Origin: Pelomonas sp036404855
GTDB taxonomy: Bacteria; Pseudomonadota; Gammaproteobacteria; Burkholderiales; Burkholderiaceae_C
Reading direction: 5' to 3'
Length of the DNA: 64,000 nt
Assembly (NCBI RefSeq): GCF_036404855.1
Contig: NZ_DASWYS010000374.1
Location: 1 to 64,000, forward strand
Positions 40,995 through 50,630 of the stretch are shown here, piece after piece. The notes beneath the pieces are model-generated. The model made no database searches and was not told the DNA's origin. It saw nothing but the letters and a program-made list of their open reading frames with translations. The stretch's first letter is position 1; each line of letters begins with the position of its first letter. The position numbers and the translations under genes were made by a program.

Positions 40995-42224
40995 TCAAAA
41001 ATTCCCCATGAACCAATCCTTGACGCGGCCGAGCAGGGTTTGCACCGACCCGGCCTGCTGTGCCGCCTTGAAACCCCGGCTGCGCGACAGTCGCGCTTCT
41101 TCCAGCAGGCCCATGACGGTGGCGGAGCGCGGGTTGGCGACCATGTCGAAAAGGGCCCCCGAATAGGTGGGCAAGCCACGCCTGACAGGTTTCAGAAAAA
41201 TATCCTCGGCGAGTTCCACCATGCCCGGCATGACTGCTGACCCGCCGGTCAGCACGATGCCGGAGGACAGCAATTCCTCATACCCGCTCTCGCGAATGAC
41301 CTGGTGGACCAGCGAAAAGATTTCCTCGACGCGCGGCTCAATGACGCCCGCCAGCGCCTGCTTGGACAGCATTCGGGGACTGCGGTCACCCAGGCCGGGC
41401 ACTTCCACCTGGTCGGCGGGGTCAGCCAGCAACTGCTTGGCGACGCCATATTCGACCTTGATTTCCTCGGCATCCTTGGTCGGCGTGCGCAGCGCCATCG
41501 CGATATCGCTGGTGATCAGGTCGCCCGCGATGGGAATGACTGCGGTATGCCGGATGGACCCGCCGGTGAATATCGCCACATCGGTCGTGCCGGCGCCGAT
41601 ATCCACCAGCGCCACCCCCAGGTCGCGCTCGTCGGCGGTGAGGGCTGCATGGCTGGAAGCGCTGGGATTCAAAACCAGCTGATCGACCTCGAGGCCACAT
41701 CGGCGCACGCATTTGACGATGTTTTCGGCAGCACTTTGAGCCCCAGTCACGATATGGACCTTGACCTCCAGCCGGCCGCCGCTCATGCCGATGGGTTCTT
41801 TGACCTCATGGCCATCGATGACGAATTCCTGGGGTTCGACCAGCAGCAGACGCTGGTCGTTGGGGATATTGATGGCCTTGGCGGTTTCGACAACCCGGGT
41901 CACATCGACCGGCGTGACCTCCTTGTCGCGCACGATGACCATGCCGGTGGAATTCTGGCCACGGATATGGCTGCCGGTGATCCCCGTGTAGACCCGGGAG
42001 ATTTTGCAGTCGGCCATCATTTCGGCCTCTTTCAGGGCCTGCTGGATGGACTGGACGGTGGCGTCGATATTGACCACGACGCCACGCTTCAGGCCATGCG
42101 AGGGGGCCACGCCGAGGCCGGCGATGCGCAATTCCCCGCCCGGCAATACCTCGGCCACGACAGCCATGATCTTGGCGGTTCCAATATCCAGCCCGACGAC
42201 CAAATCCTTGTATTCCTTGGCCAT
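40995..42224 (-). CDS. ftsA: Cell division protein FtsA
   Basis: A 409-residue actin-like ATPase that anchors FtsZ to the membrane. KEYKDLVVGLDIGTAKIMAVVAE is the phosphate-1 motif, ALVDIGAGTTDVAIFTGG phosphate-2, GIVLTGGSAVMPGMVELAE the adenosine motif; the 1C domain lies between about 85 and 165. The C-terminal amphipathic membrane-targeting helix is LGRVKDWFMGNF. The gene starts 8 bases after the ftsQ stop. Confidence 0.97.
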   Translation of the reverse strand: MAKEYKDLVVGLDIGTAKIMAVVAEVLPGGELRIAGLGVAPSHGLKRGVVVNIDATVQSIQQALKEAEMMADCKISRVYTGITGSHIRGQNSTGMVIVRDKEVTPVDVTRVVETAKAINIPNDQRLLLVEPQEFVIDGHEVKEPIGMSGGRLEVKVHIVTGAQSAAENIVKCVRRCGLEVDQLVLNPSASSHAALTADERDLGVALVDIGAGTTDVAIFTGGSIRHTAVIPIAGDLITSDIAMALRTPTKDAEEIKVEYGVAKQLLADPADQVEVPGLGDRSPRMLSKQALAGVIEPRVEEIFSLVHQVIRESGYEELLSSGIVLTGGSAVMPGMVELAEDIFLKPVRRGLPTYSGALFDMVANPRSATVMGLLEEARLSRSRGFKAAQQAGSVQTLLGRVKDWFMGNF

Positions 42225-42232
42225 GTCCGTCC

Positions 42233-43060
42233 TCAGCGTTTTCTATTTACGGGTTTACCCGGAGTTTGTATCGTCACGCCGCGCAGCTTGACCGCGTAGC
42301 CGTCAGCGTGGCGCAGGTCGGCGGACAGCAGCGGGCTGTTGTAGGTCGCCACGACCTGCGAAATGGAGTGGGCGAAACGGCCGAAGCGCTCGACGACCTC
42401 GGCTTCGCCGCCGCGGCCCAGTTCAACGACGGCACCGCTACCGAAGGTGGCGCGCCACGAGCCGCGGCCGGACAGGTCGAGGCGCTCTATGCTTTCACCC
42501 AGCTTCTCGGCCGCGGGCTCCAGCGCCCGCCACATCTGCAGCATGTCGCCCGCGGCGTGGGACGGGCCCGCGAGCATGGGCAGGTCCTCGTCCTCGACGT
42601 CCCCGAGATTGGCCTGGAAGACTTCGCCAAAGCTGTTGACCAAGGCCCGCTCCGCGGCGGCCTCGGTGGCAGCGTCGGCACCATCGGCACGCGCCTCCCA
42701 GTAGGCCGCGGCGCGGTGCTCCTCAAGGTTGACTTTGAGCCGCATCGGCCAGATGCGCTGCAGTTGCGCATGTCGCACCCACGGCACGGACTCGAAGGCG
42801 GCGCGGCCTTCCTTCAGGTTCATGCTGAGGAAGGAACCATGCAGGCGCGGCAGCGCATTGGCCCGCAGTGACGCGACGCTGTTGCGGCTGACGTCGCCCA
42901 CCACCTGGATGGCGCGCAGGTTGAACACCGGCAGCCGCACCGCCCACCGGATGAGGCCCCAGGCCGCGGTCGCCAGCAAGGCCGCGACGAGCAGCGCCGA
43001 CACCGCATTCATCAGGCGGACATCGGGCGGCAGCACGGCGGTGGCGACGGCGGAATTCAT
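42233..43060 (-). CDS. ftsQ: Cell division protein FtsQ
   Basis: A 275-residue bitopic protein of the divisome. One N-terminal membrane helix (ALLVAALLATAAWGLIRWAV, about 22 to 41) is followed by a periplasmic POTRA domain (FNLRAIQVVGDVSRNSVASLRA) and a beta domain (WVRHAQLQRIWPMRLKVNLEEH; SWRATFGSGAVVELGR). It bridges FtsBL and early divisome parts. The start is one base after the ddl stop. The C-terminus is basic. Confidence 0.93.
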   Translation of the reverse strand: MNSAVATAVLPPDVRLMNAVSALLVAALLATAAWGLIRWAVRLPVFNLRAIQVVGDVSRNSVASLRANALPRLHGSFLSMNLKEGRAAFESVPWVRHAQLQRIWPMRLKVNLEEHRAAAYWEARADGADAATEAAAERALVNSFGEVFQANLGDVEDEDLPMLAGPSHAAGDMLQMWRALEPAAEKLGESIERLDLSGRGSWRATFGSGAVVELGRGGEAEVVERFGRFAHSISQVVATYNSPLLSADLRHADGYAVKLRGVTIQTPGKPVNRKR

Positions 43061-43061
43061 G

Positions 43062-44042
43062 TCAGGCGCTGGCGGCGCGATCCAGTCGTGCCTGGGCCAG
43101 CAGCCACAGGCACAGGTGCGGGTAGTCGATGCCGACGGCCTGTGCGGCCTTCGGGACGAGGGAATGCGAGGTCATGCCCGGGCTGGTGTTCATCTCCAGC
43201 AAGAAAGGCTTCATGTCCGACTTGCGCAGCATCAGGTCGGCGCGGCCCCAGCCACGGCAGCCCAGCAGGCGGTAGGCCCGCAGCACCAGTTGCTGGATCT
43301 CCGCCTCAAGCGCGGCAGGCAGCGAGCCGAACAGGTACTGTGTCGTGTCGGTCTCGTACTTGTTGGCGAAGTCGTAGTTACCGGCCTCGGCGCGGATCTC
43401 GATGGCCGGCAGCGCGATGGCGTCCTGGCCCTCGCCCAGCACCGCGCAGGTTAGCTCGGGTCCCTCGATGCACTGCTCGAACAGCAGCTCGTCGTCGAAG
43501 CCCAGGGCCAACTCGACGGCACCCTGCATCTCGGAGTACCCGGCGACCTTGGTGATGCCGATGCTGCTTCCCTCGTGCGGCGGCTTGACGACGACGGGCA
43601 AGCCGAGGATGTCAGGGATGCTGCGCACGCGCTCGCGCGTCAGCTCGGCGCGCGACAGGGCTAGGTATTGCGGCGTCGGCAGGCCTTCGTTCGCCCACAG
43701 CCGCTTGGTCATCGTCTTGTCCATTGCGACGCCCGATGCCGTCACGCCGGAGCCGGTATAGGGCAGACGCAGCCATTCAAGGGCACCCTGCAAGGTGCCA
43801 TCCTCACCGCCCCGGCCGTGCAGCGCGATGAAGGCGCGCTCAAACCGCTGGTCCTTGAGCGCTTGCAGCGGCTGCTCGGCTGGGTCGAAAGCATGGGCAT
43901 CCACGCCGACGGACCGCAACGCGGCCAGCACGCCGTCGCCGCTCATCAGCGACACCGGCCGCTCGGCGCTGTTGCCGCCGAACAGCACGGCGACCTTCCC
44001 CAGCGCCCTGGCGTCGATGTTCAGATCGATTGGCGTCTTCAC
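43062..44042 (-). CDS. ddl: D-alanine--D-alanine ligase
   Basis: A 326-residue ATP-grasp ligase that makes the dipeptide added by MurF. Typical segments are KVAVLFGGNSAERPVSLMSGDG (Glu of SAER retained), HGRGGEDGTLQGALEWLRLPYTGSG, GLPVVVKPPHEGSSIGITKV, and GWGRADLMLRKSDMKPFLLEMNTSPGMTSHSLVPKAA. The last holds the metal-binding Glu and Asn. It resembles the DdlB form that usually sits in the division cluster. The start overlaps the murC stop by four bases. Confidence 0.96.
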   Translation of the reverse strand: MKTPIDLNIDARALGKVAVLFGGNSAERPVSLMSGDGVLAALRSVGVDAHAFDPAEQPLQALKDQRFERAFIALHGRGGEDGTLQGALEWLRLPYTGSGVTASGVAMDKTMTKRLWANEGLPTPQYLALSRAELTRERVRSIPDILGLPVVVKPPHEGSSIGITKVAGYSEMQGAVELALGFDDELLFEQCIEGPELTCAVLGEGQDAIALPAIEIRAEAGNYDFANKYETDTTQYLFGSLPAALEAEIQQLVLRAYRLLGCRGWGRADLMLRKSDMKPFLLEMNTSPGMTSHSLVPKAAQAVGIDYPHLCLWLLAQARLDRAASA

Positions 44043-45430
44043 CTGGACGTTCCTTGCGAGAAATGTTGGGCCACGAGGCTCGGCAGCCCGCTCATCGAGC
44101 CGGCGCCCATGCCAATGACGACGTCACCGTCGCGGGTCAGCGCGGCCAGCGCGGCCGGCATGTCGGCCACCCTGGCAACGAAGTTCGAGGTGCCGACCGC
44201 CTTCGCGAGCGCCATGCCGGTGGCCCCTTCGATGGGCGACTCGCCCGCCGAATAGACCTCGGTCAACAGCACCACGTCGGCGCCTTGCATGACCCGCACG
44301 AAGTCGGCGAAGCAGTCACGCGTGCGGGTGTAGCGGTGCGGCTGGAAGGCCAGTACGAGGCGTTGCCCGGGGTAGGCGCCGCGTGCTGCTGCCAACACGG
44401 CTGCCATCTCGACCGGATGGTGGCCGTAGTCGTCGATCAGCACGAAGCGGCCGCCATCGGCCGCTGGCCATTCGCCATGCTTCTCGAAGCGGCGGCCCAC
44501 GCCCGCGAACTTCGCCAGCGCCCTCTGAATGGCCTCGTCCGGGCAGTCCAGCTCCATCGCAATTGCGATGGCCGCGAGCGCGTTGCGCACGTTGTGCTCG
44601 CCGGCCAGGTTCAGCAGCACGTCGAGACCCGCCGCCCCCTCGCGCTCGCAGGTGAAGCGCATCTGTGCATCGGCCAGTGCCTGCACGTTCACGGCTCGCA
44701 CGCAGGCACCGGCAGACAGGCCGTAACTGACCACTGGCCGCTCGATGCGACCGAGGATGGCACGCACGCCGGGGTCGTCGGCGCAGACCACCGCCGCGCC
44801 GTAGAAGGGCATACGGTGCAGGAACTCGACGAATGCCTCGTGCAGTCGCTCGACCGAATGCCCGTAGGTGTCCATGTGGTCTTCGTCGATGTTCGTGACG
44901 ACGGCCAGCACGGGGCTGAGCTTCAGGAAGGAGGCGTCACTCTCGTCGGCCTCGACCACGATGAACTCGCCCTGGCCCAGGCGCGAGTTGGCACCGGCAG
45001 CATTGAGCTTGCCGCCGATGACGAAGGTGGGGTCCAGGCCTGCCTCGACGAGGATGGCGGTGACCAGCGACGTCGTCGTCGTCTTGCCGTGCGTACCAGC
45101 AATGGCGATGCCGCGACGCAGCCGCATCAGCTCGGCCAGCATGACGGCGCGCGGCACGACGGGCAGTTGGCGCGCCCGAGCGGCGATGACCTCAGGGTTG
45201 TCGGCGCCGACGGCGGTGCTCGTGACCAGCGCCTGCGCGTCGCCGATGTGCGGTGCCGAATGGCCGATTTCCACGCGCAGGCCCAGCGAGCGCAGCCGCT
45301 CCGTTGTCGCGCTCTCGGCCGCGTCCGACCCGCTGACCTTGAATCCCAGGTTGTGCAGGATCTCGGCGATGCCGCTCATGCCGGCCCCGCCGATGCCGAC
45401 GAAGTGCAACCGTTGAACCGCATGCTTCAC
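44039..45430 (-). CDS. murC: UDP-N-acetylmuramate--L-alanine ligase
   Basis: A 463-residue Mur ligase adding the first peptide residue. N-terminal UDP-binding domain: VQRLHFVGIGGAGMSGIAEILHNLG. The ATP P-loop is IAIAGTHGKTTTTSLV; VEADESDASFLKL and NIDEDHMDTYG carry metal and substrate residues, and DDYGHHPVEMAA lies in the C-terminal domain. It overlaps murG and ddl by four bases on each side, so its translation is coupled to both. Confidence 0.97.
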   Translation of the reverse strand: MKHAVQRLHFVGIGGAGMSGIAEILHNLGFKVSGSDAAESATTERLRSLGLRVEIGHSAPHIGDAQALVTSTAVGADNPEVIAARARQLPVVPRAVMLAELMRLRRGIAIAGTHGKTTTTSLVTAILVEAGLDPTFVIGGKLNAAGANSRLGQGEFIVVEADESDASFLKLSPVLAVVTNIDEDHMDTYGHSVERLHEAFVEFLHRMPFYGAAVVCADDPGVRAILGRIERPVVSYGLSAGACVRAVNVQALADAQMRFTCEREGAAGLDVLLNLAGEHNVRNALAAIAIAMELDCPDEAIQRALAKFAGVGRRFEKHGEWPAADGGRFVLIDDYGHHPVEMAAVLAAARGAYPGQRLVLAFQPHRYTRTRDCFADFVRVMQGADVVLLTEVYSAGESPIEGATGMALAKAVGTSNFVARVADMPAALAALTRDGDVVIGMGAGSMSGLPSLVAQHFSQGTSR

Positions 45431-46503
45431 TTCAGCATCCCCTCGATCTCGTCGGCCACGCGCGCGGCGGCCCGCGGCCGGGCCAGCGAACGCGCCTTCT
45501 CCCCCATGGCCAGCAGCGCACCACGGTCGAGGCCGCTCAGCAGCTCGTAGAGCTTCGCGGGCGTCAGCTCCGCCTGAGGCAGATGGATGGCCGCGCCGTG
45601 CTGGGCCATGAAGATGGCGTTGTCACGCTGGTGTGAGGTTGTGCTGACGACCAGCGGCACCAGCACCGCAGCACAACCGGCAGCACACAACTCGCTGACC
45701 GTGATGGCGCCGGCGCGACACACCACCACATCGGCCCAGGCCAGCGCCGCGGCCATGTCGTCGATGAAGGGGCGCACCTCGGCGGTCAAACCCGCGTCGC
45801 TGTAGGCTTGCCAGACAGCACCCAGGTGATCCTGGCCCGACTGATGCAGCAACTGCGGGCGCTGCTCGGCCGGCCACAACGCCAGCGCCTGCGGCAGCGC
45901 CTGGTTCAGCGCGCGTGCGCCCAGCGAGCCGCCCAGCACCAGCACATGCAGCGACCCGCCGCGGCCAGCCATGCGCTCTGCCGGCGCTGGCAGCGCCTCG
46001 ATCTCGGCGCGCACGGGGTTGCCGCTGACGACGGCGCCCGACGTGGAGGCCGCTGCCGCGCCGTCGAAGCCGAAGGCAATGCGGCGCGCAAAGGGTTTCA
46101 GCGCCAAATTGCTCTTCAGCATCGCCGCATCGGCATTGACCAGCATCAACGGCCGGCCGCTGAAAGCCGCCGCCAGGCCGGCCGGCACGCAGACATAGCC
46201 GCCCATGCCCAGCACGGCCGTTGCGTGACGCCGCTCGTAGACCCGGCGCGCCTGGCCGAGCGACTTGAAGAAGCCAACCAGGCCGCGCAGCATGTGCTTG
46301 AGCCCCTTGCCGCGCAGGCCGGCGAAAGGCAACGCGTCAATCTCGATGCCACGCGCCGGCACGAGGCGGTTCTCCATGCCGGCCGGCGTGCCGATCCAGG
46401 ACACTGTCCAGCCGCGACGCTGCATCTCCTCCGCGACTGCGAGGCCGGGGATGATGTGACCGCCCGTGCCGGCCGCCATCACGACAAGGTGGCGCTCGCT
46501 CAT
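45427..46503 (-). CDS. murG: UDP-GlcNAc:lipid I GlcNAc transferase MurG
   Basis: A 358-residue membrane-associated glycosyltransferase converting lipid I to lipid II. The glycine loops are VVMAAGTGGHIIPGLAVAEEM and LGMGGYVCVPAGLAA; the donor-binding site is VLGGSLGARALNQALPQ and CRAGAITVSELCAAG. The ATG (46503) overlaps the ftsW stop by four bases; longer open sequence upstream belongs to ftsW in another frame. Confidence 0.97.
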   Translation of the reverse strand: MSERHLVVMAAGTGGHIIPGLAVAEEMQRRGWTVSWIGTPAGMENRLVPARGIEIDALPFAGLRGKGLKHMLRGLVGFFKSLGQARRVYERRHATAVLGMGGYVCVPAGLAAAFSGRPLMLVNADAAMLKSNLALKPFARRIAFGFDGAAAASTSGAVVSGNPVRAEIEALPAPAERMAGRGGSLHVLVLGGSLGARALNQALPQALALWPAEQRPQLLHQSGQDHLGAVWQAYSDAGLTAEVRPFIDDMAAALAWADVVVCRAGAITVSELCAAGCAAVLVPLVVSTTSHQRDNAIFMAQHGAAIHLPQAELTPAKLYELLSGLDRGALLAMGEKARSLARPRAAARVADEIEGMLK

Positions 46504-47756
46504 GAACGCCCTCCCCGCATCATTTGCCTGTTCTCCAGGTCGATGCGCAGCACCACCGCGAGTGCCACGCAATTCATCAGGATGGCCGAGCCTCCGAAGC
46601 TCATCAGCGGCAGCGTCAAGCCCTTGGTGGGCAGCGCGCCCAGGTTCACACCCATGTTGATGAAAGCCTGACCACCCATCCAGATGCCGATGCCCTGGGC
46701 GTACAGGCCCGCGAACACGCGATCCAGCGCGATGGCCTGGCGACCGATCAGGAAGCATCGGCGGGTCAGCCAGAAGAACGCGACGATGACGACGGCCACG
46801 CCGGCAAAGCCCAGTTCCTCGCCAATGACGGCCAGGAGGAAGTCGGTGTGCGCTTCAGGCAGGTAGTGCAGCTTCTCGACGCTGCCGCCCAGGCCCTGCC
46901 CGAACCACTCACCGCGGCCGAAGGCGATGAGGCTGTGCGTCAGCTGGTAGGCCTTGCCCTGGGCGTACTTCTCATCCCAGGGATTGAGGTAGGCAAAGAT
47001 GCGCTCGCGGCGGAACTCGCTGAAGGTGATCATCAGCGTGAAGGCACTCACCAGCACCAGCGTGATCAGCAGGAACATGCGGCCGTTGACGCCGCCCAGG
47101 AACAGGATGCTCATCGCGATGGCCGCGATGACCATGAAGGCCCCCATGTCCGGCTCGGCCAGCAGCAGCAGGCCCACGAAGGCCAGCGAGATCGCCATCG
47201 GCGTCACGGCCTGGAAGAAGTTCTCCCGGGCATCCATCTTTCGCATCATGTAGTTGGCGGCATAGAGCGCGATGCCGAACTTGGCCAGCTCGCTGGGCTG
47301 GAAGTTCATGACGCCCAGCGGGATCCAGCGTCGCGCGCCGTAGACCACCTTGCCGATGCCAGGGATCAGCACGGCAACCAGCAGCACCAGTGCCACGACG
47401 AAGACCCAGGGCGCGTACCGTTCCCATAGGGCCACCGGGATCTGCACGGTGATGAGGCCGGCGATCAGCGCGAAGCCGATGGCCACCATGTGGCGCGTCA
47501 GGAAATGCGTCGGCAGGTACTTCGAGAAGCGCGGGTTGTCCGGCATGGCGATGGAGGCCGAATAGACCATCAGCAGGCCGAACGCCATCAGAGCGATGAC
47601 GACCCAGACGAGGGTGATGTCAAATCCCTGCAGCTGCGTGGGTCGCCCGGCGGACGTGGACACCCAGTCGCGCACCGGCACGCTGGCGTCCTCTCCGTCG
47701 CGCTTCTTCCACAGCGACTGCAGCTTGGTGGCGAATCCGGCCAGCGTGGCGTTCAC
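46500..47756 (-). CDS. ftsW: Peptidoglycan glycosyltransferase FtsW (SEDS)
   Basis: A 418-residue ten-helix SEDS protein that polymerises septal glycan strands with FtsI. Landmarks: ARRWIPLGVMNFQPSELAKFGIALYAANY with the conserved PSE, LLLLAEPDMGAFMVI, the large periplasmic loop with the catalytic region HTDFLLAVIGEELGF, and the NMGVNLGALPTKGLTLPLMSFGGSA end. It starts with GTG at 47756, inside a GTGA overlap with the murD stop. The soluble N-terminal 50 residues (KKRDGEDASVPVRDWVS) are longer than in many relatives. Confidence 0.96.
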   Translation of the reverse strand: MNATLAGFATKLQSLWKKRDGEDASVPVRDWVSTSAGRPTQLQGFDITLVWVVIALMAFGLLMVYSASIAMPDNPRFSKYLPTHFLTRHMVAIGFALIAGLITVQIPVALWERYAPWVFVVALVLLVAVLIPGIGKVVYGARRWIPLGVMNFQPSELAKFGIALYAANYMMRKMDARENFFQAVTPMAISLAFVGLLLLAEPDMGAFMVIAAIAMSILFLGGVNGRMFLLITLVLVSAFTLMITFSEFRRERIFAYLNPWDEKYAQGKAYQLTHSLIAFGRGEWFGQGLGGSVEKLHYLPEAHTDFLLAVIGEELGFAGVAVVIVAFFWLTRRCFLIGRQAIALDRVFAGLYAQGIGIWMGGQAFINMGVNLGALPTKGLTLPLMSFGGSAILMNCVALAVVLRIDLENRQMMRGGRS

Positions 47757-49447
47757 AGTGCCACCCCGCGCTCGTCGGCCAACCTCTGCACGGTCGCGAC
47801 GAAGACTTCGGCGCGGTGAGCGTAGTTCCGGAACATGTCCAGGCTGGCGCAGGCGGGAGACAGCAGCACGCTGTCGCCGCCCTGGGCCCGCTGCAGGCAC
47901 CAGGCGGTAGCGGCCTCCAACGTGTCATGCCGCTGCAGCGGAACGCCAGTGGCGGCCAGCGCCGCTTCGATCTGAGGTGCGTCGCGGCCGATTAGCGCGA
48001 CGGCACGGGCGTGGCGCGCGACGCCCTCGGCCAGCGGTGCGAAATCCTGTCCCTTGCCGTCGCCGCCCAGGATGAGCACCAGCTTGGACGGCGCGCGGTC
48101 GGTGCCCAGACCGGAAATGGCTGCGACCGTCGCGCCGACGTTGGTTCCCTTGCTGTCGTCGTAGAACTCGACACCGTCGATGGTGCCGACGGGCTCGACG
48201 CGGTGCGGCTCGCCACGGTATTCGCGCAGGCCGTGCAGCATAGGCGCCAGCTCGCAGCCGGCGGCCGTGGCGAGCGCCAGCGCGGCCAGTGCGTTGGCGG
48301 CGTTGTGGCGGCCGCGCACGCGCAGCGCGTCGGCGGGCATCAGGCGCTGGATGACCAGCGGCTCGTCTTCGTCGCCCTTGCGCTTCTTGATCGTCGGGTC
48401 CAGTTCGCGGGCACGCACCAGCCAGGCCAGGCCGCCCTCGTCCATCAGGCCGAAGTCGCCCGGCGCCGTCGGTGCGTTCAGGCCGAACCGCACGACGCGG
48501 CGCGACACCGTGCGGCCGGGCTTGCCTCGGCTGCCCTTGACGAACACCGGCGCGGGCACCAGCCCCTCCACCTCGGCGTCGTCGCGGTTCACGACGAGGA
48601 TGGCCTCGCGGCCGAAGATGCGTGCCTTGGATCGCCCATAGGCGGCCATGTCGCCATGCCAGTCGAGATGGTCCTGGGTCAGGTTCAGCACGGCGCAGGC
48701 AGTGGGTTCGAATCCCAGGACGTTGTCGAGCTGGAAGCTAGAGAGTTCCAGCACCCAGACCTCGGGCAGCGTCTCGAACACCGGGCCGCGCGGCTGCGGC
48801 GGGTCAATGGGCAGCGGCGCATCGTCGTCGGGCAGCACGGCGGCGTTCTCAGCGACCGTGTCTTCCTCGACCGGGGCATTCTCGATCTCGGCAGCGATCG
48901 CCTCGGCCGGCGCCGGTGCGGGCAGCGGGTCGGGCTCCGCGTCCAGGGCTTCGGTCAACGAGTCCAGCAGGGTGGGGCCGATGTTGCCGGCGACAGCGAC
49001 GCGCTTGCCGGCGCGCTCGGCGAACAGGCCCGTCATGCTCGTCGTTGTGGTCTTGCCGTTGGTGCCGGTGATCGCCAGCACGGCGGGGGCATAGCCATGC
49101 TGGGCCTTCAGCGCAGCGAGCGCGTCGGCGAACAGGTCCAGTTCGCCGCGCACGGCGGGGCCGTGCTGGTAGATCGCCGCGAGCCGCGCATCCAGTGGCG
49201 ACAGGCCCGGGCTCTTCAGCACCGCGTTGAAGCTCGCCGCCATCTCGGCTGTCAGCTCCCCGGTGACGAAAGTCGCCCGATCGCCCAGCGAGCCCAGCGC
49301 CTCTCGCTGCGGCGGCTGCTCGCGCGAATCCCAAACCGTGACCTGCGCGCCGAAGCGCACGCACCAGCGGGCCATCGCGAGACCGGAGTCCCCGAGGCCC
49401 AGCACAAGCACGCGCTGTTCAGCGAATTGCGGCAGGTCCAGCTTCAT
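47753..49447 (-). CDS. murD: UDP-MurNAc-L-Ala--D-Glu ligase MurD, with acidic insert
   Basis: A 564-residue Mur ligase, about 60 to 125 residues longer than usual. The N-terminal domain (VLVLGLGDSGLAMARWC), P-loop AITGTNGKTTTT (125-136), ELSSFQLDNV, NLTQDHLDWHG and the C-terminal DDSKGTNVGATVAA and LSPACASLDMF are all intact, so it should be active. Between NIGPTLLDSL (about 156-165) and WVLELSSFQL (231-240) there are about 50 extra residues, rich in Ala, Pro, Glu and Asp (PLPAPAPAEAIAAEIENAPV and following). A second small extra stretch (DPTIKKRKGDEDEP) occurs later. It starts 4 bases after mraY. Confidence 0.96.
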   Translation of the reverse strand: MKLDLPQFAEQRVLVLGLGDSGLAMARWCVRFGAQVTVWDSREQPPQREALGSLGDRATFVTGELTAEMAASFNAVLKSPGLSPLDARLAAIYQHGPAVRGELDLFADALAALKAQHGYAPAVLAITGTNGKTTTTSMTGLFAERAGKRVAVAGNIGPTLLDSLTEALDAEPDPLPAPAPAEAIAAEIENAPVEEDTVAENAAVLPDDDAPLPIDPPQPRGPVFETLPEVWVLELSSFQLDNVLGFEPTACAVLNLTQDHLDWHGDMAAYGRSKARIFGREAILVVNRDDAEVEGLVPAPVFVKGSRGKPGRTVSRRVVRFGLNAPTAPGDFGLMDEGGLAWLVRARELDPTIKKRKGDEDEPLVIQRLMPADALRVRGRHNAANALAALALATAAGCELAPMLHGLREYRGEPHRVEPVGTIDGVEFYDDSKGTNVGATVAAISGLGTDRAPSKLVLILGGDGKGQDFAPLAEGVARHARAVALIGRDAPQIEAALAATGVPLQRHDTLEAATAWCLQRAQGGDSVLLSPACASLDMFRNYAHRAEVFVATVQRLADERGVAL

Positions 49448-49451
49448 GCGC

Positions 49452-50630
49452 TTACCGCAGCTTCAGGCTTGCCAGGCCGATCAGGCACAGCAGCATGGTG
49501 ATGATCCAGAAGCGGATGACCACCTGGGTCTCGTTCCAGCCGCTCTTCTCGAAGTGGTGGTGCAGCGGTGCCATCTTGAAGATGCGCCGGCCCTCGCCGA
49601 ACTTCCGCTTCGTGAACTTGAACCAGCTCACCTGCAGCATCACGCTCAGCACTTCGGCCACGAAGATGCCGCCCATGATGCCCAGCAGGATCTCCTGGCG
49701 CGTGATGACAGCCAGCGTGCCCAGGCCGCCGCCCAACGCCAGCGCGCCGACATCGCCCATGAAGACCTGGGCTGGATGCGCGTTGAACCAGAGGAAGGCC
49801 AGGCCGGCGCCGGCCATCGCGGCGCAGAAGATCAGCAGCTCGCCGGCACCTGGGATGTAAGGCAGCAGCAGGTACTTGGCGAACACCGAAGAACCGGTCA
49901 GGTAGGCAAACAGGCCCAGGGCCGAGCCCACCATGACGACGGGCATGATGGCCAGACCGTCCAGGCCGTCGGTGAAGTTCACAGCGTTGCTGGTTCCAAC
50001 GATGACGAAGTAGGACAGGCCGACGAAGCCCCACACGCCCAACGGCATCGAGATGGTCTTGAAGAACGGGATCAGCAGATCGGCCTTGGGTGGCAGCTCG
50101 GTCGAGAAGCCACTGGTGACCCAGCGGAAGAACAGCTGCACAACGCCGAGGAAGGAGGTCTCCGACACGCTAAACGCAAGGTAGATCGCGGCGACCAGGC
50201 CGATCAGGCTCTGCCAGAAGAACTTCTCGCGGCTGCGCATGCCCTCGGGGTTCTTGTCGACCACCTTGCGCCAGTCGTCCACCCAGCCGATGGCGCCGAA
50301 TCCCATGGTGACCAGCATGACCACCCAGACGAAGCGATTGCTCCAGTCGAACCACAGCAGCGTGGACACGCCGATGCCGATGAGGACCAGCACGCCGCCC
50401 ATGGTGGGCGTGCCGCTCTTGGCCAGGTGGGCCTGCACGCCGTAGGCGCGCACGGGCTGGCCGATCTTCATCTCGGTCAGGCGGCGAATGACCCAAGGCC
50501 CGAAGGCCAGGCCGATCAGCAGTGCCGTCATGGCGGCCATCACCGCGCGGAAGGTGATGTACTGGAACAGGCGCAGGAAGCCCAGGTCGGGGTAGATGCC
50601 CTGCAGCCACTGGGCGAGGCTAAGCAGCAT
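49452..50630 (-). CDS. mraY: Phospho-MurNAc-pentapeptide transferase MraY
   Basis: A 392-residue ten-helix membrane enzyme that makes lipid I from undecaprenyl phosphate. Catalytic Asp residues lie in GWVDDWRKVVDKN, NFTDGLDGLAIMP and MGDVGALALGG; GTPTMGGVLVLIG is the family N-terminal motif. AGGAG seven bases before the ATG gives a good ribosome site, and the start lies inside the murF end (11-base overlap). The protein is slightly longer than E. coli MraY (360), mainly in periplasmic loops. Confidence 0.97.
   Translation of the reverse strand: MLLSLAQWLQGIYPDLGFLRLFQYITFRAVMAAMTALLIGLAFGPWVIRRLTEMKIGQPVRAYGVQAHLAKSGTPTMGGVLVLIGIGVSTLLWFDWSNRFVWVVMLVTMGFGAIGWVDDWRKVVDKNPEGMRSREKFFWQSLIGLVAAIYLAFSVSETSFLGVVQLFFRWVTSGFSTELPPKADLLIPFFKTISMPLGVWGFVGLSYFVIVGTSNAVNFTDGLDGLAIMPVVMVGSALGLFAYLTGSSVFAKYLLLPYIPGAGELLIFCAAMAGAGLAFLWFNAHPAQVFMGDVGALALGGGLGTLAVITRQEILLGIMGGIFVAEVLSVMLQVSWFKFTKRKFGEGRRIFKMAPLHHHFEKSGWNETQVVIRFWIITMLLCLIGLASLKLR

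Noticed and set aside
44030..45550. A 506-codon plus-strand frame opposite murC
   Set aside because: Antisense shadow of an essential, well-conserved gene; His/Arg/Gln-rich with no fold.
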